A stretch of DNA of 64,000 nucleotides from Acanthosepion lycidas (GCA_963932145.1 OZ010580.1:39116524-39180523); one strand, 5' to 3'. Positions 12,950 through 27,136 are shown, numbered from the stretch's first letter. Made by a program: numbers and translations. Notes: generated from the letters alone by a model not told the origin.

Positions 12950-13300
12950 TAAAATTTTTTGCATAATTTTTCTTCATTGACAGTATGTCTTATTGTATGC
13001 TGATCAACATCCCTTGCAGCAGCAGTCATGTTATTCTGCTCAATTTGACACCTGCTTATGGCAGTTCTAGTTTAATCCATGGTTGATTTATGACCTCCTC
13101 CCATACACACAATCTAATGGCTCTAGTTAATTCATTGTACAAATAGAGGGAAAAAAAATCAACCCATTAATGGAATGTGTATGTAATTAATGGTGCTCTG
13201 CCTGCTGAACTGAACCTGGAAACTGGTGAAGGGGATTCAATGGTGCTTCTTAAATTTTTAATTAACTCGGCATTTTAGTTGTAATATAAAGTGGAGGACA
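12950..13300. promoter_or_regulatory. Candidate cis-regulatory block
   Basis: A stretch without homopolymers, clearly more complex than its surroundings. It holds several homeodomain-type cores (TTTAATCC near 13070, TAATTAAT near 13177, TTAATTAA near 13259) and CAGCAGCAG-containing sequence near 13020. Motif content alone is weak evidence in AT-rich DNA. The block stands out mainly by texture. Confidence 0.3.
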
Positions 13301-14439
13301 AATTAAAAAAAAAATCAATTTGCTATTTACAAAGACCAAAAGGAGATTTTTTTGTTGCCTTTCTTCTTTTTTTTCTCTTAATACTTATTGTTTTACTGGC
13401 TGCTCACTTTCTCACAATCAATGGCCACAATCAGGTCAGGTGTGGTATTATAATAGCCTACCTTTTCTGAGGAAACAAGTACGCTGGACAATTTGTAACC
13501 ATTGTTTGTGTTCCTTTTCCCTGAGTAGAATGCTTTTGGTGCCACAAGTTTTACACAGCCATTTCACATTTTTTTTTGCTACACCATGCTTTTTGCAGCT
13601 CTGTCCTATCTGTTTTGAAAAGTTAATGGATGCACATACAAGCATGCTTCTTCATTTGCAGTCTTGTTTCTTTTATATTACTTATGTGCAAACTTTCCAT
13701 CCTTTTCTAGCCTTTCTAACTTCCTTACTTCTTACTATTCAGCTTTTCTAGGACTTTCTGGTTATCCAGCTCTACTATTTTGTAAAATTTGTCTGTGGCC
13801 TCTGGAGAGTTTTTTTGATAACTAGAAGGTTCAAGAAAAAAAAGCTTTTTCTTTTTCTTATGTACAAGCCTCATAAAATTTAGCTTCTCCATTTCTTTCT
13901 GGCTTATATATTCCAATATTTTAAAATTATCATGTTGATATTTACTTTCATATTAATTTTTTAAATTTGCTATTCTTGAACAAAGAATATTTGCGCATTT
14001 AAAACTAATTATTTGAAAAAGTGTTTTTCTAAAATACTTGAAATTTTTAAAATGGATAAAAGTGAATAATCAAAGTAAAACAGAATTCTTAGTTTTTTGT
14101 TAAAAAAAAGAAAAAAAAAAGACAAAAGTTAAGCCAAAATTGGAGAAACCAAATAAATATTAAGTACTAATATCTTAATAGGATCTAACATAGTAAATCA
14201 ACTGGCCTTAGCCAACAAATCTTCCAATCATACTTAAGAATTTTTTTTAATTACAGTAAAAATCTTTATAAGACCTAGCTATAGAAATGAAATTTTAAAG
14301 GAATTTTCTTAAAAGGAAATTTCATAAAATATTCTCTTTAATAAAAAAAAATGTTAAATTTCCTTTTCCTAACTACTCTCACATTCCTTTTTCCATTTTC
14401 CTAAATACATTTTCAAACATTATCATTTTATTGTGCATG

Positions 14440-14800
14440 AGTTGTCAGCTGCTGGTTAAGTCAGTATAAATATTTTTATTTACCTTTTTTTTAATTTTAA
14501 TTCTTTAAAATATTCTGTTGCTTTGAAGCTGTCAACCTGTAGCTTTTAAATGTTGTCATTGTTGGACACTGCATATCTCAGGGAATGGATTTGTTAAAGT
14601 CTTGTGGTGAATGAGCTCCTTAATGTGCAAACTAGCTCATGTTTGCAAACTACCTCATTTTTTAAAATATCTGCCTCTTAGTCTCCACTTGCCTTGGTAA
14701 TGGTGCTCCTTTAATGAGGGCAATGATGCACTTGACAAGTGACAAAAAGCAGCTGGCGCCTGCAGCCAATATGCATATTGTGCATTCATGTTTTTTTACA
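14440..14800 (+). promoter_or_regulatory. Complex block with miR-125 and let-7 seed matches
   Basis: A 360-bp block without simple repeats. It carries CTCAGGGA (14577-14584, lin-4/miR-125 seed match) and CTACCTCA (14650-14657, let-7 seed match) 73 bp apart on the hunchback sense strand. Near its right end are a CAGCTG E-box, a CCAAT sequence and ATGCATAT. AATAAA at 14805-14810 lies just beyond. It could be a conserved 3' UTR segment or an enhancer. Confidence 0.4.
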
Positions 14801-15339
14801 CAAAAATAAAAATGACAAGAATGCTACTGCTGCTGCTTTTAATATAACTTTACAATTAATTTTTAAGATTCCTTTTTCTATTGCTAATGTCCTATAAGTA
14901 AAGAATAAAGTAAAAACAAATTTAAGAAAGTTTCATGAAAAGAGAAAGAACGAAAGAAAAAATGCCAAGCTAATTAAATAATATAAAAATAAGAGAAAGA
15001 AAAACATTGCTGGTGGTGGTAGTGGTCTGGTATTCTGGTGTGTTCTCTAGCCAATATTGCCAATTATTGAAATCTTGGAGTTGCTGTGAAATGTTTTACT
15101 GCAGCATAATATTTTATGACATTATGACAGACAAGTAACAGCACTGGACATAATGGCAGCCTTGAAGGGGTTGGCATTTTGTGCCAGTGATCATGACAGT
15201 GACACATTAGCATAGTGACAAGCATACAAAACAATAATAATGCAAACACTTAACATTCATAACAATAATGGACAACAACAACAACAACAACAATGACAAA
15301 CAAGATAATGACAATTTTACTTGAAAGGAAACAAAACTC

Positions 15340-15422
15340 CAAAAAAAAAAAAAAATAAAAAAAAATAAAAAAACAAAACAAAAAAAGAAAAGAAAAATAT
15401 ATAAAGCATCTCTGGATTGATG

Positions 15423-15463
<41 letters not shown>
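15340..15463. repeat. A-rich tract followed by long poly(T)
   Basis: A-rich low-complexity DNA to about 15398, then about 39 consecutive T from 15425. The facing A and T runs form a potential hairpin and generate spurious Lys- or Phe-rich open frames. Confidence 0.9.
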
Positions 15464-15735
15464 CTAAATGTGTTACATATTTTTTGGGCAACACCAATGG
15501 CACATCCCGTTAATTGACATGCTATCTACCGAACCACCTCCCACAATGCATGATTACATAACAACTGGCTAATGGCGATTGGCTACTGTAGTTTCACTTG
15601 GAGAATATTGCATTTTGGGTTGCTATTATCATGTGTGATCGGTGGAAACTAAGACTAAGCTGTGTTATTATCCTAAGAAAAAAATTGTTGATGGAGGTTA
15701 AAAATTTGAACATTTTTGCCAGAAGTCACATCAAA

Positions 15736-15743
15736 CTACCTCA
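15736..15743 (+). promoter_or_regulatory. let-7 seed match (CTACCTCA)
   Basis: Perfect sense-strand 8-mer in a complex stretch downstream of hunchback. Only meaningful if the transcript extends this far. Confidence 0.3.
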
Positions 15744-17864
15744 AAGTATAACTGTGTTGATAAACATTCGGACTGAAAATTTATTTTATTTATTTTATTT
15801 TATTTTTTTTTTTTATCAATATATCTTGCAGAATGGACAGAATTTTTGTCTACATTGCAATTTTATTTTTAAAGGGAAAACCAAAATACTGCAATATAAG
15901 TCAATTGCTTTTATATTATTATTATTATTAATAATTATTACCATCATTAAGAAAAATAACATTTTAAGTGAAAAATGTTACGCAGCATAACACCAAAATG
16001 GCGGGCGAAACTTGTTTACTTCTTACCCCACTCCCTTCTCATTTTTTCTCATTTATTTTTTTGATGCTTTTAAATTTTATTACGTATGTGTTGCTGAAGA
16101 TATCTAAGGATTTGAGCCATATGGTGTTGCCCACCCAGCTGTTGTTAAGTAATACATTGAAAAAATTGTAAAAAGACAGCAGTTATGAAAGTGAGCTGGG
16201 GAGATTGAGACATACTCCTCACCATCTGATTTACATTTTTCAGCCATGACGTTTATATTATATGGGCTGAAACCATTGTTGTCAGTACTAGACTGAAAGT
16301 TGTTGTCGTAATGTGATTTATACATTTGTTCCTACAATGTTGGGCAAAAAAAAAAAAAAAAAGAAAAAAAGAAATGAAAACTGAACTAAAACAAATATCA
16401 TAACTGTCTCTGTACTCATTCCTCCTATATAGAGACTCTTATTTTGAATTGAAATTTTTCATTTGTGAAGAACCTGCTTTATTTTTCATTTTTATTTTTA
16501 ATACTAATTATTCAAACCTTTTGTTTTAATTTTAAGAAAAGTTTCTTTTAGTATTTTTTAAAATTATAATGAATATTAATTATAATTTTGCATTGTCATC
16601 TCCCACTTTTAAGTCCCATCCATCTGTCTTTACATTGCTCTTCTTCTAGTTATTCTCTTATATTTCATTCTACTCCACCAGTGTGGTGTGTTGAATATTA
16701 CAACTTTGCGTACCGGTGATGTGTAAAGTTACCTAAAGAGATCAGAACTGTCACTGGCTGCAAGCTACACCCATTGGTTGCTGCTTAGCTATGTCTTTTG
16801 TCATGGTCAGTATCTGCTCTCATTATAAGCTCAATACTACAGCAATCCTATGAGTGCTGCCATTCTTTTTATGTCAAGATAATAATGAGAGCAACAAAGA
16901 CAAATGCTGACAAGAAATATTTGATCTCATTTATATACTCTTTTATTCTCTATACTCTTTATCACCAACATTTTACTTCCTTTCAAATTAATTTATTAAT
17001 TTGTTATTATTTTTAGTTTTTAAATTAAAAAATAATCTTACCCTATTTTCATCATATTTTTCTTTGTCAAATCCAGTGCATGCTGTGTCATCTTCAGAAC
17101 TTTGAACAAAAATGAGAGACAGTACTATTTCCATGAACTCAAAATCCTCCCACTGTGATGAAAAATTTTGTCGCACAATTGTGAATTAACTATACCTGAT
17201 TCTTGGAGATGCAAGTTGTAAGATGCTGTGAAGTTGTGTGGGTGGATTTTACATGGTGTTTGAGCACCAATCAACAATTAGTGCATGTTATTCATCTTCA
17301 ATAAGACCTAGTTCAGCAAGTTAATTGCATCCAGAGATATGGCAGATGTTTAGCAGTTAGCATTTTATTTTAAATAGGCCTATTTGGACTGTACCATGTA
17401 AAAGTCATCTCAGTCATGTATGAAGAAAAAAATTTCTTCCCATTTCACAAGAATAACCAAACATTAAAAGAATAAAATTAGTTTTCAAATTATTAAAATT
17501 AATGCAAATGAAGATTTTTTTAAATTTATTTGTAATTAACTCAGATCCTTATACACTCATGTATTGTTCATTCTTTTTTAAATATTTTTTATTGATATTT
17601 TGCAACTTTTATCCTATGGCATAAGGACTGAATATTTGTTATTTAAGTTGAATAATTCTACTGTGACAGCAGTACCAAAAAGATTTCACAATACCTAAAT
17701 CTCTGTATTATCTCTGGAGTCAATATTTGACGTGATAAAATTTTCTGAAACCTTGCTGTACTTTGTAAGAGAATGAAAAATATGTGTAATTGGTTGAGTT
17801 ACATCAAGTTCACCAGTTTTAGTTCATGTTCAAGTTGCTGTCCATGATGTGTGTTAACAAAAGT

Positions 17865-17872
17865 CTACCTCA
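17865..17872 (+). promoter_or_regulatory. let-7 seed match (CTACCTCA)
   Basis: Third downstream sense-strand copy of the 8-mer, 8.75 kb past the stop codon. Same caveat as for the other copies. Confidence 0.25.
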
Positions 17873-20800
17873 TCGATAGATTAAGTTAAAATATGCTATG
17901 AATTTAAGAATATCTTCTATAATTGTATAGACTTGCAACATTTTCATGGATATTTTGTACAAAATGATTTTGTGACTGTTGCCAACAGAAACCACATTTT
18001 GTGGTTCTCTCCCCACCCCACTTTCCCAAATCTTCTTTTACAGTGGAGTGTTTTCTGTAATTTAGAAATTGGAGATTGAGTAAAATCAGTTTTTTTTTCT
18101 GATCTTCATATCTCAACAGCAACAAAACAAAAAAAGAAGAAAAAAAAAGAAAAAGAAAAAAGAAAAAAGAAAAAAAAAAGCATTCCTTTATTTATTTGTA
18201 CAGGTGGTCATCTGTTGTATAATTTGTCTGTGACAACTACTACAACCCTTCCTCTGCTAATTTTTCTCACCATAAAGCTCACCTCCATCCATAACAGTGG
18301 ATGATAGGAAATAATAAGCAGTGGTTGATATCTTCCTTTGTCTGCTAGCTCTTATAATTATTCAGTGATTGATCAGTATAAAATAGCTGTAGATCAGCTG
18401 TAATTTAACACCAATAACACAATACTATGTATCATCTAACTATAACAAAAGGGCTTTATAGGAAAATAAATTAAAAAAAAAATATCAACAACAACAACAA
18501 AAAAGAAATTGTTTTAGAAATTACCATCACATAACAGATTTACTTAAGTTATATTGTTGATATCCAGAGTATTCTGAAAATAAGGAGAAACAAGAAAACA
18601 AGCTTAATATACATACTTTTTCCTATGATAAAAAGCCATTCTTTCCAACTCTGAGAAAAGAAATTCAAAATGAAAACAGATTTTTTTTTTTTAATTTTAC
18701 AACTGCCAATCTTGCCTGCTGTGACCCTTCCATTTTTTCTGCCCCTCCCTTACAATTTTCCTCCTCCTTCTCCAACAACTGATGATACTGTCCTCATTAG
18801 AGAAAAGTTTCTCAATGATTTCTTGAAGTTCTGTCTGATAACTTGAACTCTTGCTACCTTGCCTTCAATAATGTGTGATTGCTGTTTAGTGTATAATTTT
18901 GTTTTAATTTTTTGTTCTTCATTTCTAGAATACTCTTTCAGAGACTGATTTATCATGTCTTTTTCCTCACTTCCTTGCTGCTGTTGCAATAAGTTGGTCA
19001 AGATCTTGAAATAGGTTTTCATAAACAAGCATTAAAATAATTTACTTTATATCTAATTGCCTAGTATTTTTAAAAAATTAATATGAGAATTAATTATTTC
19101 CAGTAAACCATTATAAAACTAATGCACTGCCTTTGAGATATTTGTTGGGTTTGTGAAGTATTGAATTGAAAATACTTTCACTATAATTGCTACCTTTAAA
19201 GATGACTCAGTAATTTGTACTTAACATTGATTGAACATAATGCATGTATTTGTGAATCAAAGTTTAAAAATATGGATCACATTGATCAAAAGATAAGTAA
19301 AAAGATCCTGTACCATATCAATATGCAATATTTCACTTACTGAAATTAACAATTTTGAAATTTAATTATTCATGCAGAGATTTTGTGGTAACTTTTAAAA
19401 ATGAAGAAGCCAACCAGATTGCTACATTTATCACTTTCATAATGAGGCATACATTCAATGTAGCAGTATAAAATAAAAAAATAAAAACTGAAATGGTTTC
19501 TTTTAGATATAATCATTTATAAATCTTCTGTGATAATATTAGGAAGTGTTACCTCTTATCTTTTCAAACCCAGTAATTTGCAGTTAGTCCCATCAATGTG
19601 ATTAAAGGACTAAGCATTGCACTTTATAAACAAATGAAAACAAAATTAGCCAACTTATACTTTTACTCTTGCATTTATTTAACTGTTGTGTGTCAGTTTT
19701 CAAGAGTATTTACAAAAAATTAGTTCCAGTTTCACACACATTTAAATAGTAAATATTTACATTTTAATTTTTCCAGATACTTAATAGAAAAATTTAAAAA
19801 TGAGTTTTAATGGCAACAGCAGCACATTAAACATTTTCTTATTTAGCAATAATAGTTAATGGTAACACATCATGGGTACAATATTTAATATTTCTTGGTG
19901 TTACAGTCCATTTACGGCTACACAGGTATTCTATTGAGATAGTGTGTATGAGCCACATATGAAAATCAACTACTATATAGAATAGTTATAACATTCCAGT
20001 TTAGATTTCGAAAAAAAAAATATGTAGCATAGATAACGTCAATACATATTTATCCTGACATATTTTTTGACAGTATCTTCCTTCAGTGGAGATCTTTTGC
20101 AAATTCCTTTTGGGAAATTTTAAGTTAATTTATAAATGGAATTTAGAAGAGTAAAGTATAGGAAAGAAGGCTGAGCTTTGTCCTTTTCAATAAATTAAAT
20201 GAAATTACAAACTGCATAAATTTGAAAATTTAAGTTAAAATATTTATTGCCTATTAAATGTATAACGTACATTTGACTAAATATTATGTAGTTCTAAAGT
20301 ATATGACAGAGATATATTTTCTCAGTAAACAAATTTCTTCATCTTTAATTTTAATTTTAGCTCTACTAAAATAGTCTATTTATGTCCATTACTCTCAAAT
20401 TATGTTGGTAGTGTGCATAAATCAGTTTAGAGTAGCATGTTCAGATCATCCCTACATATTTAACAAGAATACTTTCTTAAACTATACCAATAACTAATTG
20501 ATCTTTCTCTAGTCTCAATCTTAAATTATCCTTTCATATCAGTGTTTGATGCTTGTTTAATTAGTTTTTTGGTGCTTCTTTATTCAATTAAATTCTCCCA
20601 CTTTTATTTTCCACTCTGTTGTAATTATTGGTAGATTTTAATATTTTGATTAGCAAATTGTTTATACTTCTTGTGTTGGTTTTGGTAGTTAAATCCTGCT
20701 ACTTGTTGATTCTTTATGGTTCTTAACTCAAACGTTAAGATGATGGTGTGTGACAACATGAAAAGAAAATATCTTGAGGGGGGAGGTTCAAAAAAGAAAA

Positions 20801-22668
20801 AAAAATATCCAAAACATTTCCATCCTGTACATAAGTAGTTACTTGTGTAAGTTAGTATGAGTGTATGTATAATTAAGTATGTATGTGAATGGTGTGTGTT
20901 GATGTAGGCAGTGGTCGGGGTATTATGACTTTCCCGATGTGATAGGTAACCCTGCCTGGCACAACACACAGGTGAGAAAAATATTTCATTCTAATGGCAC
21001 CAGGTATTTCTGCTCCATCACCTTTCATTTTTGTCCTTTTCTTTTTAAATGATATTGTTAAGTTTACATAAAAGATAATATACTAAGCAATTTAGATAAA
21101 AAATCTCCTCTTACAACTACCTAATCTTGAAGCATATTTATATTTTGTTGCATGCTGAAAAACGTGGTAGTGGTCTTGGTTTTTCTGTGTATTATGTAAG
21201 ACTAACCACTGATCATTTGATGTGTTAAAATGATACTGTCTTATGGTTATTTCCACAGGCAGTGAATTATTAACCTGCCAATTATATGTGGAATTTTAAT
21301 TGGAATTGTAGAAAATAGTTTTTGATTGTATGTTATTGGAAATTTAAAAAAAAAAGAAAAAAAAAAAAAAAAAAAAGAAATGATGTTTAGGTCAAATTTG
21401 CAGTTAATAATGCATAAAAAATATTTTCACATTTTCTAAAATGAAACTTATTAAACATATATAAAATCCACCCAAGTTTAATATTTCAAATGCCATGAAT
21501 TTACAGTATACATATTTGCAGGATAAAAAAAAAAAAGTTCCTTTTTTCAAAATGGTGGTTTGATAGTCATGTCACCATGTTTCTCCTGATGCCATGGAAG
21601 GTGTTTAAAATTAGGATGAAGATTGAAAGAGTATATGACAGTATGAGCAATAAATAAGCAAATAGTCTGATTCTGGTATCATTTTTTCCTTTGTGAGTAT
21701 GAGTGTGTGTACATGTTGAGTATATGCGTCGCACAGTATGGCCAGTGCAAGTTGAGCACAGCTACTGGTTACTATTGTTGTTGTTGTTGTTGTCCAGACT
21801 ACATGTGCACTACTTTTAAACTAATTTCATTAGTTTCACTAGTGAAAAGAAAAAAAATGATAAATGACCTGTAAAAAGATTATGATTAAACATTTATTTC
21901 ATTAATTCTCTTATCTCATTTAACAAGACTATTTTTTCAACAATTAAAAGAAATCCAACATCCAACATTTAGCCATAAAGAAGAAAATAAAAAAAAAATA
22001 AACAAATTTGAGAATTTATCTTTCCCCCACCCAATCAATTTGTTTTCATTTTTTTCAAATTTCCTCAACTTCATTATTTCTTAGATTAGCGTTGAATGAT
22101 TAACTACCTTTTTGTAGAATATACATTTGTATGTATGGCATAAACATTTATAAAAATGGGTTATAAAAGTGTACAGAACTGGTTGATGGTGTTGTCCTTA
22201 TGTTGTCCAAAGACAAAGGTAAAACAGCCAGTCACAGATATCCACTACATTGATCAACAAATGTCTGTTACTGCTGATTATTTTGCCATTTTGAAATTTT
22301 CAGGAAGGATCTGGTACATTTGTAATAAACCATCGTGATAATTTAGTATGGAAATTGTGCTTCCAATGTGTTTTTACTGTGTGCCCATTTCTTCAGGAAA
22401 AATTGTATTCATTTTATTATTTATTTATTTGGTATAGTTACCATACGGTCTAATTTGTCTGACCCAAATGTCTCATTTTAACCCCTTTTACCACCAACTA
22501 CTCCTTTCAACAAGCGATTGTAAAATTATCCCATCACTCAAAAATAAAAAAAGGGAAAAAATAAACCAACTGCCTGTTGTCTATTCATGAAATTCTTGTT
22601 CTCTTACATTGAAAACTCAAATGAAATACATAAAACAAAATAATGGATTTGAGAGAAAAGCTTTCAGT

Positions 22669-22730
22669 TGTGTGTGTGTGTGTGTGTGTGTGTGCATATG
22701 TATGTGTGAGCAAGAGAGAGAGAGAGAGAG
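22669..22730. repeat. (GT)n and (GA)n compound microsatellite
   Basis: GT tract 22669-22694, then a short unique stretch, then GA tract to 22730. Confidence 0.95.
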
Positions 22731-24920
22731 CACAACACCATCAACCTGCCTGAAGTATGCTTTAAACATTACTGACTAGAAAGTGACTTCAATCCTAGAA
22801 GTTTTTGCAGGCATTTATCAAAATAAAAAAAAACAAAACAATTTTTTTTCTTTTTTAGAAATAAAAATACTTTCAAAACTGGTGGAAATGGTTTATTTTC
22901 TGGTTGTGCATACTTTAAGAACAAAAAACAATACAAAAAGAAAGAAATCCATAGAAATATGTAAGATGAGTCCAGAATCCTGAAATGATTCTACTCTAAA
23001 TATTTGATTATTGATATAAAGTTTATTTAAAAACTTCTCAACCATCAGATTTATCACTCATTTACTTTAAAGACAAATAACAATAAAAATAAAATGAGAA
23101 GAAAAATACAATAAGAGTAATTTTTCTGAAACAAATTACTACATACTTCATTCGATTTTTGGTTAATATTTTTGGAGAATTTTTTTTTAAATTTGAAAGA
23201 TGAGTGTAAAAAAAAAAAAAAAAATAAAAAAAATAAAAAAAATTGTACCTGGTTAATTTTCCAAGTATGTAACACTATCCTAATATAATTTAGGGGAATT
23301 TTTTTAAGTATTAAAATATATTTAACAAATAGAAAACTAAATTTATTTCCTTTCTGAATCAATTAATACAAGTTATAAAACTTCCATATCATATTAGTCT
23401 CCGGTGATGCTCATGAAAATATTAAAACATTTAAAAATGTATTTGAAACTAATGATCACCATTTATTTTGGTTTTTGTAGTATTCATCATACTAATGATC
23501 ATTCTAAATTATGATCAGGTAGTTTTGATTTCAATTTAGTCAATAAGCTATTTCATACATATATCTAAGGAAAGTTAAATTTGTGAGCATTTTTTCTATA
23601 TCACTATTTCATCCAGAGTTTTCAATCAATCACCATTTGTAAACATGTCTCATTGTAACAATAATCCCTTGTGTAAAACAGCAAACTATATTTATAAAAC
23701 TACTATAACAATTTTCTATAAATACCCTCCAGTTTGGAGCTTTTTACATTGTATTGATAACATCAAGATATTTTAGTTGCTACTGTGATCAATAAAAATT
23801 CTTGTCTTGTATTGACACATGGCTTGTCATCCAATCTACTGCAGATCATGTATCATTTTTAATCCAACCTAGTCACAGTAACTAACAGTAGTAACATAGC
23901 TGTATTGTTTACTTCTGTTATTTTCATATAAACCATAACTACAATTAATGGATTTGAAGTGTTTTAGAAAAAAAGTGATTCATGTATGAAAAGATTTTTT
24001 TTCCCAAAATTGCTGCATTCCATTTTAAAAGTTTTCTTGCCTTTCTGAATAAAAGATTAAAAAACATTTTTAAAGTATGCACTTATTTTCTGGACAAATT
24101 CAGAATTTAAGGAGGCTTTTATCCTTTATAATTCCAAACTACTTTTCTCCATCCTATATACTATGAACAAAAGAGTGTCCAAATTTTAATGGCAGCAGGA
24201 CTTCGGTGTTGTGACCAGTTGAGGTATTTCTGAAAAGTAACAACCGCACCTGTGCGATGCTGAGACTAGAAGCAGCTGAGGCCACTGTATGTGTGCATAT
24301 GCTACAATTATGTGCATTGATTGGTGAGTATCAAGAGTATTTCTGTATTATATGATCAGTCTTTGATGACTGGCACATCCCTATCAATATCTCTACATAT
24401 ACTCTAAGTACATCACTACAGACAAAAAATATGGAGAAAGAGGAGGAGGATATATTATTTGATGTCATTGAATATGTATACTCCACTATATACATTGAAT
24501 ATATCCATTATAAATACATGTTATCCATCAATATGTGCATAAGTGTTTATATATAGTATATAAACAATATAATGCTTGATAGGTAATGACCTGTAGGATC
24601 ATAACCATTGTCATATTTACTAAACTTATTTCTGTTACAATTATATTATTGTATTCATTTTAAAAGGGCCAAATTTACAGTTATTTAGAATTGTGTTATC
24701 TTTTCAACTAACTAAAAATATATTTTGTTGAAAATTATTAAATGATTCATCAGCATTCTTTTAGAAATTGCAATCAGATCATTTTTATGACTCTACAGTC
24801 CAAATTTATTTATTATAGGGTGCTGAAAGGTTCTTGTCTCAACTGAAAACGTATTGATACTTGATCATTTGGTTATAATTTGTAAAGTGAGTCAGGTTAA
24901 GAACTTTTCAGTATCATTTA

Positions 24921-24923
<3 letters not shown>

Positions 24924-24958
<35 letters not shown>
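24924..24958. repeat. (AT)n microsatellite
   Basis: Pure AT tract followed by a few CA units. Confidence 0.95.
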
Positions 24959-24964
<6 letters not shown>

Positions 24965-26431
24965 GATAAATCCCTTTTGGAGGCATGTCACAAAGACAAA
25001 CATTCAATCCAGGTGGGACCAACACTTAAACTATTGTCACTACTGCTGCTACTTGATTACAATCTCAAAATTAAATCAGAATTCAAAATTTATACTCTGA
25101 GTTGACCTTTCTTTTTCAAAAATTAAAGCTTCAACTTTTGTTTCAGAGTAAATTTCAAACTGAAATCTATTCTTCCAAATTTACCTAATCAACAATGGAA
25201 ACAAAATACTGACATTTGAAAACATTAACCTGAGCAGAAGCATATTAATTATAAATGCATAAATCATAAAAAAAATAGTCATCTGCATCTATGAAAAAAG
25301 AAGGAAGAGAGGATCATGTTTCTCTTTTCTAGAATGAATTGTCCTTACTTGGGAGAGAGAAAAGGTAACTTTCTATAGAAATGGCAAAGTAATGTGATAA
25401 AACATGCTATCTTTAACATTGTAAAGAGAATTGCATAGTAAGAAAGAAAAATGAATTGTTATAAAATAGTGGTTATTAGATATTTGAATTGAATTTCTAG
25501 ATGCACAGATATTTTTAAAAGTATAATATAAATCAGCATATGTAAACAATCACAAATCTAGGCATGCATGAACTTAAGTAATTTCCTAGAAATTTATCTT
25601 ATTTTATTTTTGTTATAACAAATCTAGAAAACAATATCAAAATCTAGTACAAGCTCTTTAGATTTATAAAAAAATATTCATTCAATATAAAATAATTTTA
25701 ATATATTTAAAATAGTTACAAGTGAATTGAATTCTAATAATGAGCCTCTTTGTCTATTTTCTCCAATAAAGATTATTATAGAAAATACCTATATGATAAA
25801 TATGGGTTTGTAGTTGGTGAAAATTGAAAAGTATTTATAATCTACTAGTTACTTTATTAAATTAATATAGCAAAAATAAATAAATAAAATAGAAAAACTC
25901 ATTCAAGTGTTTGTTATTTAGTGTCCATTATTAATCTACTCAGCCTCATAAACAAAAAAATAACCTTTCACAGTAATAGATTTACTAAATTTTTGTCTTT
26001 ATAGAATTCGGTTCTATCCTTTATAAATTAAGATCACACAAAAATGATGTTTTTCTTAAAAAATTCTACTTAAAAAAGCATTTTTGATATTCAAGAGTAC
26101 AAAGACTTTACCCAATCTTGAGTTGAGGGAATTTGCAAAGCAGTGCTCATCATCCAGTCAATAAATCTACTTCTGCTACTAGGTATACTAACAAGTTTTG
26201 TTTTAATTGAAAAATGAATGGCAATACTGACATTATACAAATTTTTGCATGCAACATCTGTTGTATTCCATTTGTTAACACAGTTGTAAAATTAAGTATA
26301 AAAGGTTTTACATCTAATAAGAATAACTTGTTAATATTAGTTTAAATGGTTATGATTACAACATGCAATAATGTGTGCATAAAACTGCCGTTTTTTTCTA
26401 TGTAATACATGGTTTAAAAACTGGAGTGATT

Positions 26432-26433
<2 letters not shown>

Positions 26434-26494
<61 letters not shown>
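26434..26494. repeat. (AT)n(AC)n compound microsatellite
   Basis: AT tract passing directly into an AC tract. Confidence 0.95.
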
Positions 26495-27134
26495 TTATTC
26501 CATATTGTTAGTTCATTCTTTATCAGTGAATATTAAAAGTACAAGTTCCTGTTTTTCTGCCTATGTGTGTTCATTGTAATAATTCAAAGTTTAGATCTTG
26601 TTAGATATAAGAATTATTTTACACAGATCATACTTGTCTTTAATTAAATAAATCAATCCTTTTAATATTTTGCTATTATTTTTAAAATCTCTTCCAAAAA
26701 TAAGGTAAACTTATTAAATACAAAGGCAATATCTGACTGATAAAAAGGTCTAAAAAAATTTAAATAAAAAAAAATTCCAATATTTGAGTGTTTATGGTGC
26801 CAAGAAGTTTATTATACAAATCACACCTCATCTGTTGAATCCTTCCACATTAAAGTTTTTTTTTTCTTTTGCAGCAATTGTTTCACTTTTAGTTTAAAAT
26901 ATAAGTACATTTTAAGTGAAATTGTAAATACAAAAAAAAAAAAAAAAAGACCGAGAAAATCTTTGATTATACAAGATTAATTCAGAACAGGTAAAATTAC
27001 TTTATTATATATTATACACATTATGCTAAAAGTAAAGATTCACCTCCAAGTAATAATTTCTATCAAATCAAGGCTTTGCAGTCTTCATACTCAAATTTAT
27101 CAAATGAAATATTTCCTTTTTGTCTCTTTCCCTC

Positions 27135-27136
<2 letters not shown>

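Larger units (their letters stand above)
9116..18200 (+). other. Noncoding DNA downstream of hunchback, candidate long 3' UTR
   Basis: No protein gene is recognised. AATAAA hexamers occur close to the stop (9175-9180) and further out (10027-10032, 14805-14810, 17471-17476), so the transcript end cannot be placed. The stretch mixes plain AT-rich DNA and homopolymers with blocks of higher complexity at about 12950-13300, 14440-14800, 15465-15760 and 16590-16810. Sense-strand matches to let-7 and miR-125 seeds and a TGTAAATA Pumilio-type octamer (12778-12785) lie inside. Either a very long 3' UTR or downstream enhancers would fit. RNA evidence is needed to choose. Confidence 0.4.

Noticed and set aside
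13448-13645. Minus-strand frame with a CKTCGTKS segment resembling a zinc finger
   Set aside because: Only one Cys pair, no paired His, and short; probably chance.
13320-13751. 143-codon open frame downstream of hunchback
   Set aside because: Low-complexity Phe/Leu/Ser/Cys-rich translation from T-rich DNA; no domain and no splice context.
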